NCBI RefSeq assembly: GCF_030250645.1
Contig: NZ_JASSVS010000003.1
Location: 124,001-188,000, forward strand
Length of the DNA stretch: 64,000 bases
DNA from: Marinobacter azerbaijanicus
GTDB lineage: Bacteria; Pseudomonadota; Gammaproteobacteria; Pseudomonadales; Oleiphilaceae
Direction: 5' to 3'
The notes under the pieces are model-generated. The model saw only the letters and a program-made list of their open reading frames with translations, was not told where the DNA came from and did no database searches. A program made the translations under genes and the position numbers. Of this stretch, positions 7,844 through 16,922 are shown piece after piece; the stretch's first letter is position 1, and the number at the start of each line of letters is the position of its first letter.

Positions 7844-9904
7844 ATGTCCCAGGGTGGTTTTCACCGTAGTGGCCGGGAGTGGTTCTCCTCCCTGCCAGCC
7901 TGTCTGCTTCTGCTGTCGGTGGTGCTGTTCTCCACCAGCAGTGATATCCACAACCAGATGCTGCGCGGTGGCGAGCAGTTGTGGAGTGGCTATTACAAGC
8001 TGAGGACCGACCCGGTACAGCCAACCTGTAATCCGAATGTGGATATCGAGGCGGCAGTACAGGAAAAGCTGGCGGAGGAAAGCAGTGATAACCCCATGGC
8101 GGCATTGCTGGGTGACACCGAAAAGGATCCGGCGGATGTCCGTCTGGCCATCGAGCGGTCGGTGGAAGACTGCCGCAAGAGCTACCAGAGCTACGAGAAC
8201 CTGAAGGACCAGCTCACGCCAGGCGTGAAAGCCTACCGAACGGTGGAGCTCTTCGTGGCCGACCTGATTGCCTTCGGGCTGGAATCACAGCGCTACATCC
8301 TGGTTATCCTGGTCATGCTGTGTGCGGTAACTGCCACCCTGACCCGCCACCACATCGCCATGCGGGCCATGGAGACCCGCCTGGATTATACGGTTTCCCA
8401 CACCCTGCAGACGGTGGCCAATGCCATGCTGCTGGGCTCCAGTGTGATTTTCCGCCAGTCCAGCTTTGGCTCTGACAACACCATGTCTTCCGAGGAGCTG
8501 CTGCTCCACAACCTGTGGATCATCGGGTTCGCCGCGCTGACGCTCGCCAGCCTTTACCGGCTTATGCGGGTGCCGGATGACCTGCAGCAAGGGGGGGACC
8601 TGAACAAGGCCTTCCTGGCCGTACCCCTTTATACCGTTATGTGTCTGATATCGGGCACCTACTTTGCGCTGATCGGCCATGCCTCCGGTATCGGGATCTA
8701 CCTGGGCAAGATGATGGAACTGTCGGACATGTTTCTGAACGTTGGCCTGTATGTCTGGGTGGGTATGATGCTCAAACAGACGCGCCTGGCCACACTGGTG
8801 TTCAACGTATTCCGGCCCTGGCGCATGCCGCCGGAAATGCTGGCTGTGGTAGCGGTGCTGGTGGCAGCGGTACCCACTGCTTACACCGGTGCGTCCGGGA
8901 TCTTTGTAATAGCGGCCGGTGCCGTCATATATAGCGAACTGCGAGCCGCAGGGGCACGGCGCCACCTGGCGCTGGCTGCGACCGCGATGTCCGGTTCCAT
9001 GGGCGTGGTGCTGCGGCCCTGCCTTCTGGTGGTGGTTATCGCCTACCTGAACCGGGAAGTCACAACCGACGAGCTGTTTGGCTGGGGTATCTGGGTGTTC
9101 GTGCTGACTGCTGCCATGTTTACCGCAGTGGCATTGACTGTTAACCGCCAGAGCAGGTTTGACCTGGCTCCGGCATCCACTGCCTTCCCGCCGATGATGT
9201 CGGCCTTGAAGAACCTGATTCCCTACGCATTGGTGATCACAGCCGTGGTGTTGCTGTACCGCTTTGCTCTGGATGTGAACATGGATGAATTCTCAGCGCC
9301 GCGGTTGTTGCCGGTGATCATGCTGGCGATCCTGCTGTATGAACACATCAGCCTGAAAAACCGCAAGGGCCGTGCCAGTGGCGAGATCAATCACCAGGGC
9401 CTGGAGCGCAGCCTGCGCTCTGCTACCAATGACACCACCGCAGAGATTGGCGCACTTCTGTTGTTGCTGGGCCTGTCAGTGAGTATCGGAGGTGTGATCG
9501 AACGATCCCACCTGATGGAAGCCTTCCCCCAGGCCTTCGACAGTGCCTGGTCTGCCATGTTGCTGATGGTGGTGATCCTGGTGATCCTGGGTATGATCAT
9601 GGATGCCTTTGGCGCTGTTATCCTGGTAACAGCCACCGTGGCAACCATAGCTTACAGCAGTGGTATACACCCGATTCATTTCTGGATGGTTACCCTGGTT
9701 GCCTTTGAGCTGGGCTACCTGAGCCCGCCGGTGGCTCTGAACCACCTGCTGACACGGCAAGTGGTGGGGGAAGCGGAAGTACTGGCGGCGCAGCAGGAAG
9801 AGGGCACGTTCTACCAGCGCCACGAACGCATCATCATGCCGCTTATTGCCATGGGCATATCGTTGGTACTGGTGGCCTTCGTACCGTTATTGTTTTATGC
9901 CTGA
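7844..9904 (+). CDS. TRAP transporter fused small/large permease
   Basis: 686 aa polytopic membrane protein. The N-terminal third has a first membrane segment, a ~100-residue hydrophilic periplasmic-looking insert and further segments, resembling a DctQ-type small subunit. The C-terminal ~400 residues carry the DctM-type repeats, with PTAYTGASGIFVIAAGAVIY and a later GMIMDAFGAVILVTAT block near the ends of the two pseudo-repeats and ELGYLSPPVALN near the C terminus. It would use a sodium or proton gradient to import the ligand delivered by the binding protein. The gene follows TatT by 25 nt. Confidence 0.82.
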   Translation: MSQGGFHRSGREWFSSLPACLLLLSVVLFSTSSDIHNQMLRGGEQLWSGYYKLRTDPVQPTCNPNVDIEAAVQEKLAEESSDNPMAALLGDTEKDPADVRLAIERSVEDCRKSYQSYENLKDQLTPGVKAYRTVELFVADLIAFGLESQRYILVILVMLCAVTATLTRHHIAMRAMETRLDYTVSHTLQTVANAMLLGSSVIFRQSSFGSDNTMSSEELLLHNLWIIGFAALTLASLYRLMRVPDDLQQGGDLNKAFLAVPLYTVMCLISGTYFALIGHASGIGIYLGKMMELSDMFLNVGLYVWVGMMLKQTRLATLVFNVFRPWRMPPEMLAVVAVLVAAVPTAYTGASGIFVIAAGAVIYSELRAAGARRHLALAATAMSGSMGVVLRPCLLVVVIAYLNREVTTDELFGWGIWVFVLTAAMFTAVALTVNRQSRFDLAPASTAFPPMMSALKNLIPYALVITAVVLLYRFALDVNMDEFSAPRLLPVIMLAILLYEHISLKNRKGRASGEINHQGLERSLRSATNDTTAEIGALLLLLGLSVSIGGVIERSHLMEAFPQAFDSAWSAMLLMVVILVILGMIMDAFGAVILVTATVATIAYSSGIHPIHFWMVTLVAFELGYLSPPVALNHLLTRQVVGEAEVLAAQQEEGTFYQRHERIIMPLIAMGISLVLVAFVPLLFYA

Positions 9905-9928
9905 ACAAGGGGGGCGTGAACAAGGGCC

Positions 9929-10666
9929 CTATTTCATCTCGAAGCCCCTGCCACGAAGGAAGTCGCGCATATGGGGGCGAAGTTTGGTGGAGAACAGCGG
10001 CTTGAGCTGCTCCGACCAGTTGGTGTCCTTGGTGCCCCCCGTGCGGAGCTGGTAATAGGTGCGCATGGTGGCATCGAACTCCGCTACCAGTTCCGTGTCC
10101 TGACTGTCCTGGTAATAGTCCTTCTTGAGGATCGAAGCCATTGGCAGGCGTGGTTTTACCTCAGGGTCCTGGTCGGGATAACCCAGGCACATGCCAAATA
10201 CCGGATAGACGTGTTCCGGCAGGCGCAGCAATTCACTCACTTCGGCGGGGTTGTTGCGGATGCCGCCGATGTAACACAGGCCCAGCCCTGCGGACTCTGC
10301 CGCCGTAGCGACATTCTGGGCGACCAGTGCCGCATCGATGCTGGCTACCAGTAGCTGCTCGGTCATGCCACGAACCACCTCAGCCCCGGCCCGCTCAGCG
10401 GCATCTGTTGCCCGTTTCATGTCGGCGCAGAACACCAGGAAGTCAGAGCACTCTGCCACATAACGCTGGCCGCCACTGAGTTCTGCCAACGCCTCACGAT
10501 TTTTTGGATTGATTACCTGAATGACGGAATATGCCTGCACATGGCTGGACGTGGCAGCACTCTGACCCGCGCGAATCAGCTCTTCAAAAAGATCGCGGGG
10601 AATCCTCCGATCCTGGAACTTGCGGATCGAGCGGTGGGACTTCAGAAGCTCAATGGTTGGATTCAT
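9929..10666 (-). CDS. NfsA-family oxygen-insensitive nitroreductase
   Basis: 245 aa from the ATG at 10666 (GGAG 6 nt upstream; a GTG at 10681 would extend it). N-terminal SHRSIRKFQDRRIP is the typical FMN-binding start of NfsA/Frp flavoreductases; GLGLCYIGGIRNN and the PVFGMCLGYP block are also characteristic. These enzymes reduce nitroaromatics, quinones or flavins with NADPH. The gene is convergent with the TRAP permease, with only 24 nt between the stops, and is transcribed alone. The physiological substrate cannot be read from sequence. Confidence 0.88.
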   Translation of the reverse strand: MNPTIELLKSHRSIRKFQDRRIPRDLFEELIRAGQSAATSSHVQAYSVIQVINPKNREALAELSGGQRYVAECSDFLVFCADMKRATDAAERAGAEVVRGMTEQLLVASIDAALVAQNVATAAESAGLGLCYIGGIRNNPAEVSELLRLPEHVYPVFGMCLGYPDQDPEVKPRLPMASILKKDYYQDSQDTELVAEFDATMRTYYQLRTGGTKDTNWSEQLKPLFSTKLRPHMRDFLRGRGFEMK

Positions 10667-10725
10667 AGCGCTCTCCAGCACGTACTCAGAAAGCGCTTAT
10701 CCTGCCATTGGTATCCACTGATGGC

Positions 10726-10760
10726 AAAAAGAGCCTCGTATCGCATCACGGGGCTCTTTT
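10726..10760. terminator. Intrinsic terminator of the PEP-CTERM gene
   Basis: Stem AAAAGAGCC/GGCTCTTTT with a ~16-nt loop. On the minus strand it lies ~30 nt past the PEP-CTERM stop and ends in a run of five T residues. Confidence 0.75.
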
Positions 10761-10788
10761 GGATTGTCGGCGGGTTCTCAGCCAGCGA

Positions 10789-11406
10789 CTAGCGGCGACG
10801 GCGAAACCCCAGACCCAGTAGACCCAGCCCCATCAGGGCCAGTGTGCCGGGCTCCGGTACCTTGGCGGTAACTCTCACATCATCCAGAAAGTTTCCGATG
10901 GTACCTTCCGGGCTGACGGAGGTGAACTTGATCGTTGTTTTAAGTGACGTGGCCGTAAAGCTGCCGGAGAACACGCTCCAGCTGCCGGTAACGTGATCAT
11001 CCAGCGTCCAGTCGGTGCTGAGGCCATCGCCAACCAGGGACAGCATGAAGCTCTCTGCAGAGCTCTCGCGAGCCCGGTAGGCAAAGCTCAGTGCGTAGCT
11101 CTGCCCAATGATGGTGTCTATTTCCTGGTAGATTCCAAAGGGATCGGTCATATCCGGATGGGCATTCAGCTCGGCGAACTGATCACCTTCGTAGGCATTC
11201 ACACCATTGAATCCACTTTCCCAGATCTCGATGTTGCTGCCGTTCCAGCCGGCGACATCATCCGAAGAGAAATAATCCCAGGTACCAGTGGTGACTTCCG
11301 GGTTCTCAAAGCTACCGTTCTCAATCAGGTTGGCGCTCGCGGACGTAGTGATTGCCAGGCTGGCGCCAAGAATGCCCAATACAGCGATACGGCTAAAAGT
11401 AGTCAT
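10789..11406 (-). CDS. PEP-CTERM sorting-domain surface/secreted protein
   Basis: 205 aa from the ATG at 11406. A Sec signal peptide covers about residues 1-25 (ending SASA). The body is a beta-rich, Asp/Ser-rich module beginning NLIENGSFENP, typical of DUF642-like or carbohydrate-binding jelly rolls. The C terminus is a textbook PEP-CTERM tripartite signal: VPEPGT, a hydrophobic ALMGLGLLGLGF helix, then RRRR. Such proteins are processed by an exosortase (EpsH/XrtA type) and are often linked to exopolysaccharide or biofilm. No exosortase is encoded in this window. Confidence 0.9.
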   Translation of the reverse strand: MTTFSRIAVLGILGASLAITTSASANLIENGSFENPEVTTGTWDYFSSDDVAGWNGSNIEIWESGFNGVNAYEGDQFAELNAHPDMTDPFGIYQEIDTIIGQSYALSFAYRARESSAESFMLSLVGDGLSTDWTLDDHVTGSWSVFSGSFTATSLKTTIKFTSVSPEGTIGNFLDDVRVTAKVPEPGTLALMGLGLLGLGFRRRR

Positions 11407-11557
11407 GTGATCTATCCCCAATTGCACTGTTTGTTGATCTGTTTTGTCATCAGCAAATAGTGAGCCATAGCCTGGAATTTCAAATGAATTCAGACGTTAT
11501 GGTCACGACAGGGGAAGAGGTTCCGATCAATATGTAAATAATATCGACAGGTGGTAT

Positions 11558-12229
11558 TTACGAGTCGCCCACCGAATAAGACAGAATCCGTGACAAATGG
11601 CTGTAAGGTAGTCCGGTCTCGCGGTGCCAGCCATTAAAAGCCTGCTGCGCCTGCATCAGGGCTTTCTTGCTACCTGGTGTTGCATCCAGCCGTTCTTCAC
11701 GGTGTAGTCCGGCCACCACATCCGAAGACAGGATAAAACCATCCCAGCCGACCCGTCGCAGGAAATACTGGGCGGTATTCCCACCCAGCCGTGCACCGTG
11801 GCGCTTGAGCCACATCAGTAACCCAACCTGGTCCTGGGAAGGCCAATCATTCAGGAATGCGCCAAAGCTGCCTTTTTCGCGGGCCCCATCGACAATCATG
11901 CGGGCATTTTCGGGCACGGTGCGGATTTTCTGCATGTTCCGCACGATGCGCTCGTCCTGAGCCAGTTCTTCCAGCACTTCCGGCGGAACCTGCTGCCAGT
12001 AGAGGGGCACAAAACCCTTGAATGCGGCCTCGAACCCGGGCCATTTGTTCTCGATGATCCGCCATACAAAACCCGCCTTGAACACACAGCGGGTAACCTC
12101 AGACAGGTAGCGGTCATCACCCAGGGCCTCCAGTTCACCAGGGCCGGCCACCCTGGGCAGAAGCGCGCGTAATTCGACCTCTCCTCCCTTGCGGGCGGCC
12201 GCCTGATCATAAATTCGGGCAAAGGACAT
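11558..12229 (-). CDS. DNA-3-methyladenine glycosylase I family protein
   Basis: 223 aa, HhH-GPD superfamily related to Tag. The block RCVFKAGFVWRIIENKWPGFEAAF corresponds to the helical region of Tag, and LLMWLKRHGARLGGNTAQYFLRRVG to the helix-hairpin-helix and following helices. These enzymes remove alkylated bases. The classical N-terminal Tag start with its zinc-binding cysteine is not seen, so this belongs to a Tag-like subgroup and the substrate range may differ. It is divergent from the small membrane gene at 12315. A ~150-nt AT-rich gap separates it from the PEP-CTERM gene, with nothing recognisable in it. Confidence 0.75.
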   Translation of the reverse strand: MSFARIYDQAAARKGGEVELRALLPRVAGPGELEALGDDRYLSEVTRCVFKAGFVWRIIENKWPGFEAAFKGFVPLYWQQVPPEVLEELAQDERIVRNMQKIRTVPENARMIVDGAREKGSFGAFLNDWPSQDQVGLLMWLKRHGARLGGNTAQYFLRRVGWDGFILSSDVVAGLHREERLDATPGSKKALMQAQQAFNGWHRETGLPYSHLSRILSYSVGDS

Positions 12230-12314
12230 GGGAGTAATATCCGAAATCTGGTTGTAGGTTTGAAGCTGTGTGGTCCACTATAAAGGAAACCAATCCAGTC
12301 AGGGAGTCATGCTT

Positions 12315-12491
12315 ATGCCAACGATCGGATGGGTCTTCCTTCTCGGTGCCATTGCACTGGTACTTGGCGGTCTGTTTATGTTGCGTGACAGCGGCAGGAT
12401 GCCGATATCCAAGGAAAAAATGAGGAAGATCCAGGAGCGAAAGGCGGAAATTGAAGCGGAGGAAAGCGCTGAAGACAGGGAGCAGTGGTGA
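12315..12491 (+). CDS. Small single-pass membrane protein (DUF2897-like)
   Basis: 58 aa: one N-terminal membrane segment (about residues 4-23) followed by a charged helix rich in Lys, Glu and Arg. It resembles the short DUF2897 proteins of gammaproteobacteria, which have no known function. The ATG at 12315 is chosen because AGGGAG lies 8 nt upstream; the ATG at 12309 is too close to that site. A strong bidirectional terminator follows at 12536-12574. Confidence 0.65.
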   Translation: MPTIGWVFLLGAIALVLGGLFMLRDSGRMPISKEKMRKIQERKAEIEAEESAEDREQW

Positions 12492-12535
12492 TTCAGTTGT
12501 ACCATCCATAGGGGATCGCCCGCTTTTATTGAACA

Positions 12536-12574
12536 CAAAAAAAGCGCCGTGCTCAAAGAGCAGGGCGCTTTTTC
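12536..12574. terminator. Bidirectional intrinsic terminator
   Basis: Outer stem AAAAGCGCC/GGCGCTTTT with an inner stem TGCTC/GAGCA around an AAA loop, and T runs on both strands. It serves pckA (minus strand) and the small membrane gene (plus strand). Confidence 0.9.
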
Positions 12575-12588
12575 CGTAAAGGCGGGAC

Positions 12589-14121
12589 TCAGGCTTTCGG
12601 CCCGGCCTCCACAATGGCGTCGGACACATCAAACTTTTTGAAGTTCTCGACAAACTGGCCAATCAGTTCGGCGGCCTTGGCATCGTAGTCTTCCTTGCTG
12701 GACCAGGTGTTGCGGGGGTTCAGCAGGTTGTTGTCGACGCCAGGCACGTCTACCGGTACCTCCAGGTTCAGGGTCGGCAGGTGTTCGGTTTCGGCGTCGT
12801 CCAGGTCGCCATTCTGGATGGCGGCGATGATGCCGCGGGTGGTGGGGATGCTGAAGCGCTCACCCACACCGTAAGGACCGCCGGTCCAGCCGGTGTTTAC
12901 CAGGAAGACCTTGCTGCCAAATTCGTCCATACGCTTCATTAGCAGCTCGGCGTATACGCCGGCCGGGCGCGGGAAGAAAGGCGCGCCGAAGCAGGTGGAG
13001 AAGGTGGCTTTCAGTTTGGAAGAAGAGCCCATTTCAGTAGAACCTACCAGTGCAGTGTAGCCACTGAGGAAGTGATAGGCCGCAGCTTCCTTACTGAGGA
13101 TGGACACGGGCGGCAGTACACCGGTCATGTCGCAGGTCAGGAAGACAATGTGTGACGGCTCACCGGCGCGGTTTTCGATCACCCGCTTCTCAACGTGCTC
13201 CAGCGGGTAGGCGCAGCGGGAGTTTTCGGTGAGGGAAACGTCAGTGTAGTCCGGCTCACGGGTTTCCGGGTCGATGGTGACGTTTTCAACGATGGCACCG
13301 AAGCGGATGGCGTCCCAGATGATGGGCTCGTTCTTCTGGCTCAGGTCGATGCACTTCGCGTAACAGCCGCCTTCGATGTTGAAAACGGTACCGGGGCCCC
13401 AGCCATGCTCGTCGTCACCAATCAGGAAACGCTCGGGATCGGCAGAGAGGGTGGTTTTACCGGTGCCGGAGAGCCCGAAGAACAGGCAGGTTTCACCATC
13501 TTCACCTACGTTGGCGGAGCAGTGCATCGGTAGCACATCTTTCTCCGGCAGCAGGAAGTTCTGCACCGCGAACATGGCTTTTTTCATTTCGCCGGCGTAG
13601 TGCATGCCGGCCAGGAGTACCTTGCGCCGGGCAAAGTTGATGATCACGCATCCGTTGCTGTTGGTGCCATCACGTTCAGGCACACACTCAAAATTGGCAA
13701 CGTTGAGGATCTGCCATTCCTGCTTGTCAGCCGGGTTGAAGCTTTCCGGGCGAATGAACAGGTTTTGGCCGAACAGGTTCTGCCACGCGGTTTCGGTGGT
13801 CATGCGTACCGGCAGATAGTGTTCCGGGTCGGAGCCGACATGTACATGGCTTACAAAGCTGTCTTTCTCGGCGATGTAGGCTTCCACGCGGTCCCAGAGG
13901 GCATCAAACTTTTCCGCGTCAAACGGACGGTTGATGGGGCCCCAGTGGATGTCGTCAGAGGTGCTTGGTTCCTCCACGATGTAGCGGTCCATCGGGGACC
14001 GGCCGGTACGCTCGCCGGTTTTTACCACCAGTGAACCGTTTGCGGCCAGCTGGCCTTCACGTCTTTCCAGTGCCAGCTCGACCAGTCGTGCTGCACACAG
14101 ATCATTATAAGTGTTACTCAC
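12589..14121 (-). CDS. pckA: Phosphoenolpyruvate carboxykinase (ATP)
   Basis: 510 aa. It converts oxaloacetate and ATP to PEP, CO2 and ADP, the first step of gluconeogenesis from TCA acids. The P-loop [16 protein letters not shown], the substrate motif [11 protein letters not shown] and IGDDEHGWG are intact. The start codon is GTG at 14121 with GAGG 5 nt upstream. Synteny with hslO-hslR-yrfG is the same as in E. coli. The GC-rich 5' leader (14122-14237) shows no convincing promoter to my eye. Confidence 0.97.
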   Translation of the reverse strand: MSNTYNDLCAARLVELALERREGQLAANGSLVVKTGERTGRSPMDRYIVEEPSTSDDIHWGPINRPFDAEKFDALWDRVEAYIAEKDSFVSHVHVGSDPEHYLPVRMTTETAWQNLFGQNLFIRPESFNPADKQEWQILNVANFECVPERDGTNSNGCVIINFARRKVLLAGMHYAGEMKKAMFAVQNFLLPEKDVLPMHCSANVGEDGETCLFFGLSGTGKTTLSADPERFLIGDDEHGWGPGTVFNIEGGCYAKCIDLSQKNEPIIWDAIRFGAIVENVTIDPETREPDYTDVSLTENSRCAYPLEHVEKRVIENRAGEPSHIVFLTCDMTGVLPPVSILSKEAAAYHFLSGYTALVGSTEMGSSSKLKATFSTCFGAPFFPRPAGVYAELLMKRMDEFGSKVFLVNTGWTGGPYGVGERFSIPTTRGIIAAIQNGDLDDAETEHLPTLNLEVPVDVPGVDNNLLNPRNTWSSKEDYDAKAAELIGQFVENFKKFDVSDAIVEAGPKA

Positions 14122-14237
14122 TTCGACCTCGCCCTCGGGATGTGATCGTGATTACCCAGGCCGCCCCCCCTAAAAAATTGGCGGAAATCTGAGCAATCGG
14201 GTCAATTCAGGCGCGCTATTATGCCAGAGACGCCGGT

Positions 14238-14281
14238 AAAAAACGACTGCCCCGGAAGCCGCTCTACGACTGGCTTCCGGG
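14238..14281 (-). terminator. Intrinsic terminator after hslO
   Basis: On the minus strand a perfect 10-bp stem CCCGGAAGCC/GGCTTCCGGG with an 11-nt loop, followed after 7 nt by six T residues, 17 nt past the hslO stop. It separates hslO from pckA. Confidence 0.8.
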
Positions 14282-14297
14282 CCATTCAGCCGGGTAT

Positions 14298-15152
14298 TCA
14301 GTGTAACGTATGACCGGTGAAAAGGTGATCAATATCATTTCTATCGAAGCGATAGTGAGCGTGGCAGAACTGGCAATCCATCTCAATGGAATCCTGTTCT
14401 TCCAGAATACTGTAACACTCTTCTTTGCCGATGGCCTCCAGCGCACCCAGGGTTCGCTCTCTGGAACAGCTGCAGCGGAACGCGACGGGTTCGGCATCGA
14501 ACAGGCGCACGGTTTCTTCGTGGAACAGGCGGTGGAGTACGGTTTCACTGTCCAGTTCAAGTAACTCCTCGGCCTCTACAGTGCTGGCCAGGTGGTTGAG
14601 GCGGTCCCAAAGGTCGGAGTCATCCTCGGTGTTGCCGGGCAGTTTCTGCAGCATCAGTCCGGCGCTGCAGTTTTCGTCGGCAAACAGGAAGAAGCTGGTT
14701 GGAATCTGTTCAGAGCGCTCGAAATACTCCTCCAGGCAGCCTGCCAGATTTTCCTCTTCCCGTGGCACTACGCCCTGATAGCGCTGGCCCTTGTCCGGTG
14801 AGATGGTGATTGCCATGCGGCCTTCGCCCAGCAGTGCATCCAGAGTGTCTTCAGTTACAGCATGTTCGTCGTAGCGGGCAAGGCCACGTATGAATCGGTC
14901 GTGGCTGCATTCTGCCATCAGGGTGCGCAGTGGGCCATTGCCCTGGGCCTGCAGTGAGAGCGTGCCTTCAAACTTGAGGGTGCTGCTCATCAGTACGCTG
15001 GCCACGAGGGATTCCCCCAGCATGCGCCTCACCGAGGCGGGATAGGGCGCCTGGTTGCCAATTTCACTGTAACTGTCGTTGAGCTTCACCCAGGCTCCCC
15101 GGACCTGGCTGTCTTCAAATATGAATCGCTGGAACTGGTCCCGGGATGCCAT
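14298..15152 (-). CDS. hslO: Redox-regulated molecular chaperone Hsp33
   Basis: 284 aa. Hsp33 is a cytosolic holdase that is activated by oxidation and unfolding. The C-terminal zinc/redox switch is present as RCSCSRER and DCQFC (a CxC...CxxC arrangement). The N-terminal domain contains GLARYDEH and a GEGRMAITI block. It lies 52 nt after hslR in the conserved yrfG-hslR-hslO order and ends in a strong terminator. All four switch cysteines are intact, so redox control should be normal. Confidence 0.96.
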   Translation of the reverse strand: MASRDQFQRFIFEDSQVRGAWVKLNDSYSEIGNQAPYPASVRRMLGESLVASVLMSSTLKFEGTLSLQAQGNGPLRTLMAECSHDRFIRGLARYDEHAVTEDTLDALLGEGRMAITISPDKGQRYQGVVPREEENLAGCLEEYFERSEQIPTSFFLFADENCSAGLMLQKLPGNTEDDSDLWDRLNHLASTVEAEELLELDSETVLHRLFHEETVRLFDAEPVAFRCSCSRERTLGALEAIGKEECYSILEEQDSIEMDCQFCHAHYRFDRNDIDHLFTGHTLH

Positions 15153-15204
15153 GGTGTTTTCTCCTGAGCGTTATGGTCGTAATCGGTGATCATTGAGGGG
15201 GGCG

Positions 15205-15612
15205 TTACAGCCCGTTCTGTTCCCGGAAGCGCTGTATGTCCCGGCGATCTTTTTTGGAGGGCCGCCGGGCCGGTGGCAACTGCGCTGCCTGCATGGTCTT
15301 GCGCTGCCATGAGAGCTCTTCCCGGCGTTTCACGCTGTCTTCGGTTTCGTGGTAAAGCTTTTGGGCTTCAGGGGCGCCCCGGCGTCGATCACTGATGTCG
15401 TCCACCACAATGATGCGCTCCTGCCAACCCATTCGCAGGGTGACTTCAGCGCCAGGTTCAACCACCTTGCCGGGCTTGGTTCGCTGGCTGTTGTAGTGAA
15501 CCTTGCCTCCCTCGATGGCCTGTTTGGCGAGGTTGCGGGTTTTATAGAAGCGCGCTGCCCAAAGCCATTTGTCGAGTCTTACGCGGGTGTCGTCAGTGGT
15601 GGTTGCCGTCAT
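15205..15612 (-). CDS. hslR: Ribosome-associated heat shock protein Hsp15 (S4 domain)
   Basis: 135 aa. An S4 RNA-binding domain near the N terminus starts VRLDKWLWAARFYKTRNLA, and a basic C-terminal tail (QRKTMQAAQ through the RRDIQRFREQNGL end) follows. E. coli Hsp15 binds stalled free 50S subunits carrying nascent chains. The neighbours hslO and yrfG are as in E. coli. No heat-shock promoter was clear upstream. Confidence 0.94.
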   Translation of the reverse strand: MTATTTDDTRVRLDKWLWAARFYKTRNLAKQAIEGGKVHYNSQRTKPGKVVEPGAEVTLRMGWQERIIVVDDISDRRRGAPEAQKLYHETEDSVKRREELSWQRKTMQAAQLPPARRPSKKDRRDIQRFREQNGL

Positions 15613-15653
15613 GTCTCCTCACCTGATGAACGTATACGCATAGTATAGCTGTC

Positions 15654-16343
15654 TCACTGGCCGGATGGCAGGGGCTGGCGCTGACGCAGGGAAGGCAGGA
15701 TTTCATCGAAGTGATGAATCGAGGGGATGTCCGGGTGTCTGTCACGGGCGGCCTGCCTGCTGTCGGGTGCCAGTATGGCAAGGCACTGGGCAATGCCCGC
15801 AGCGCGGGCGCTTTCCAGTACCGGGAAGCTGTCGTCAACCATGAGCGTGGCGGCAGGCTGGTATGGTTCCAGACGGTCCAGGTCCTGCCAGAAGGCCGGG
15901 TCTTCCTTGGGCTTGCCCAGTTGGTGGCTGGAGATAATATTGTTCACCCTGCTGTCCAGACCGGTTCGCTCAAGTTTCAGGCTGAGTGGATCGGGGTGGC
16001 AGTTGGTGACAATCACCGAGCGTAGTCCCGCGCTTTTCACGGCATCGAGAAAATCCGTTACATGGGGGCGGTAGCCAATACGCTCGCCCACTTCCGCTTT
16101 CAGGCCGGTGATGTCCAGATTCAGGCGGTTGCTCCAGTAATCGGTGCAGTACCAGTTCAGGGAGCCGCGCTCGGCCATGATCATGGGGATGATGGAGTCG
16201 CGGGCTTCTTCGGGGCTGAGGTTGTTGAACTCGGCATAGCGTCTGGGCAGGTGTTCCAGCCAGAAGTGGTTGTCAAAATGCAGATCGAGCAGTGTTCCGT
16301 CCATATCCAGGAACACAGTATCGAGGGAATGCCAGTTCACCAT
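15654..16343 (-). CDS. yrfG: GMP/IMP nucleotidase YrfG (HAD family)
   Basis: 229 aa. HAD motif I is FLDMDGTLLDL, motif II is VIVTN, and motif III/IV is the GKPKEDPAFW...MVDDS region, so all catalytic positions are present. E. coli YrfG dephosphorylates GMP and IMP. The ATG at 16343 follows within 5 nt of the U tract of a terminator hairpin (16348-16381), and no separate Shine-Dalgarno is visible; an AGG lies within the hairpin stem. Translation may therefore be weak or depend on read-through structure. Confidence 0.9.
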   Translation of the reverse strand: MVNWHSLDTVFLDMDGTLLDLHFDNHFWLEHLPRRYAEFNNLSPEEARDSIIPMIMAERGSLNWYCTDYWSNRLNLDITGLKAEVGERIGYRPHVTDFLDAVKSAGLRSVIVTNCHPDPLSLKLERTGLDSRVNNIISSHQLGKPKEDPAFWQDLDRLEPYQPAATLMVDDSFPVLESARAAGIAQCLAILAPDSRQAARDRHPDIPSIHHFDEILPSLRQRQPLPSGQ

Positions 16344-16347
16344 AAAC

Positions 16348-16381
16348 AAAAACAGCCTGAAGTTGATGAATCTTCAGGCTG
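16348..16381 (-). terminator. Intrinsic terminator abutting the yrfG start codon
   Basis: On the minus strand a perfect 10-bp stem CAGCCTGAAG/CTTCAGGCTG with a 9-nt loop is followed by TTTTTG and then the yrfG ATG. It ends the transcript of the small secreted-protein gene (16421-16753) but occupies the yrfG leader. Confidence 0.8.
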
Positions 16382-16420
16382 CCGAAGAATGTGCAAATTG
16401 GCAAGGCGGGATTTTACGGA

Positions 16421-16753
16421 TCAGTTGCTGCCCTGTTCGACGGTCTCTGGCTTCTTGCCGGTGCGGGTGCAGCCCAGGCAACGTACGAAAGTAGCCTTCG
16501 CCGGGCCCATAACCAGCACTTCACCGGCTTCGCCAGCGTTACCACCGAGCGCGGAGAATGGCAGGGAGACCAGATAGACGGCGCTTCCGATTATGGTCGT
16601 GGCAAGCAGGGCCGGGCGAACAAACAGGGCATCACCGGTCATTGCCAGCGCCGTAGGCTCTTCATCAATGGCCTGGGCGTGGCCGACAGAGGAAAACGCC
16701 AGCAGGCAAACCGCTACAGCTGTAATAACAATGTGGGAAATCTTACCGGTCAT
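16421..16753 (-). CDS. Small secreted or membrane protein, function unknown
   Basis: 110 aa. The ATG at 16753 has AGGAGA 8 nt upstream. A Sec-type signal peptide covers about residues 6-27 (ending HAQA). A second hydrophobic stretch, about residues 48-70, contains TTIIGSAVYLVSLPFSALGG. After it come two cysteines in RCLGCTRTGKK. I do not recognise the family. The second hydrophobic region suggests either a membrane protein with two segments or a periplasmic protein with an anchoring helix. A strong terminator follows directly, so it is likely monocistronic. Confidence 0.7.
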   Translation of the reverse strand: MTGKISHIVITAVAVCLLAFSSVGHAQAIDEEPTALAMTGDALFVRPALLATTIIGSAVYLVSLPFSALGGNAGEAGEVLVMGPAKATFVRCLGCTRTGKKPETVEQGSN

Positions 16754-16922
16754 TTCTTGTTTCTCCTGGCTTTGTCGGCATTCTTGGTCGGCCTTCTGGG
16801 CTGGCCGATGGTCACCCTGCATCAGGTGGCTGGCGATATATACCACTTATTGTAGCTTACAATTCTGGATACTCTGTTAACTATGAATCATATTTGCGCA
16901 TTTTCAAACGGTTTTTCTGTTT

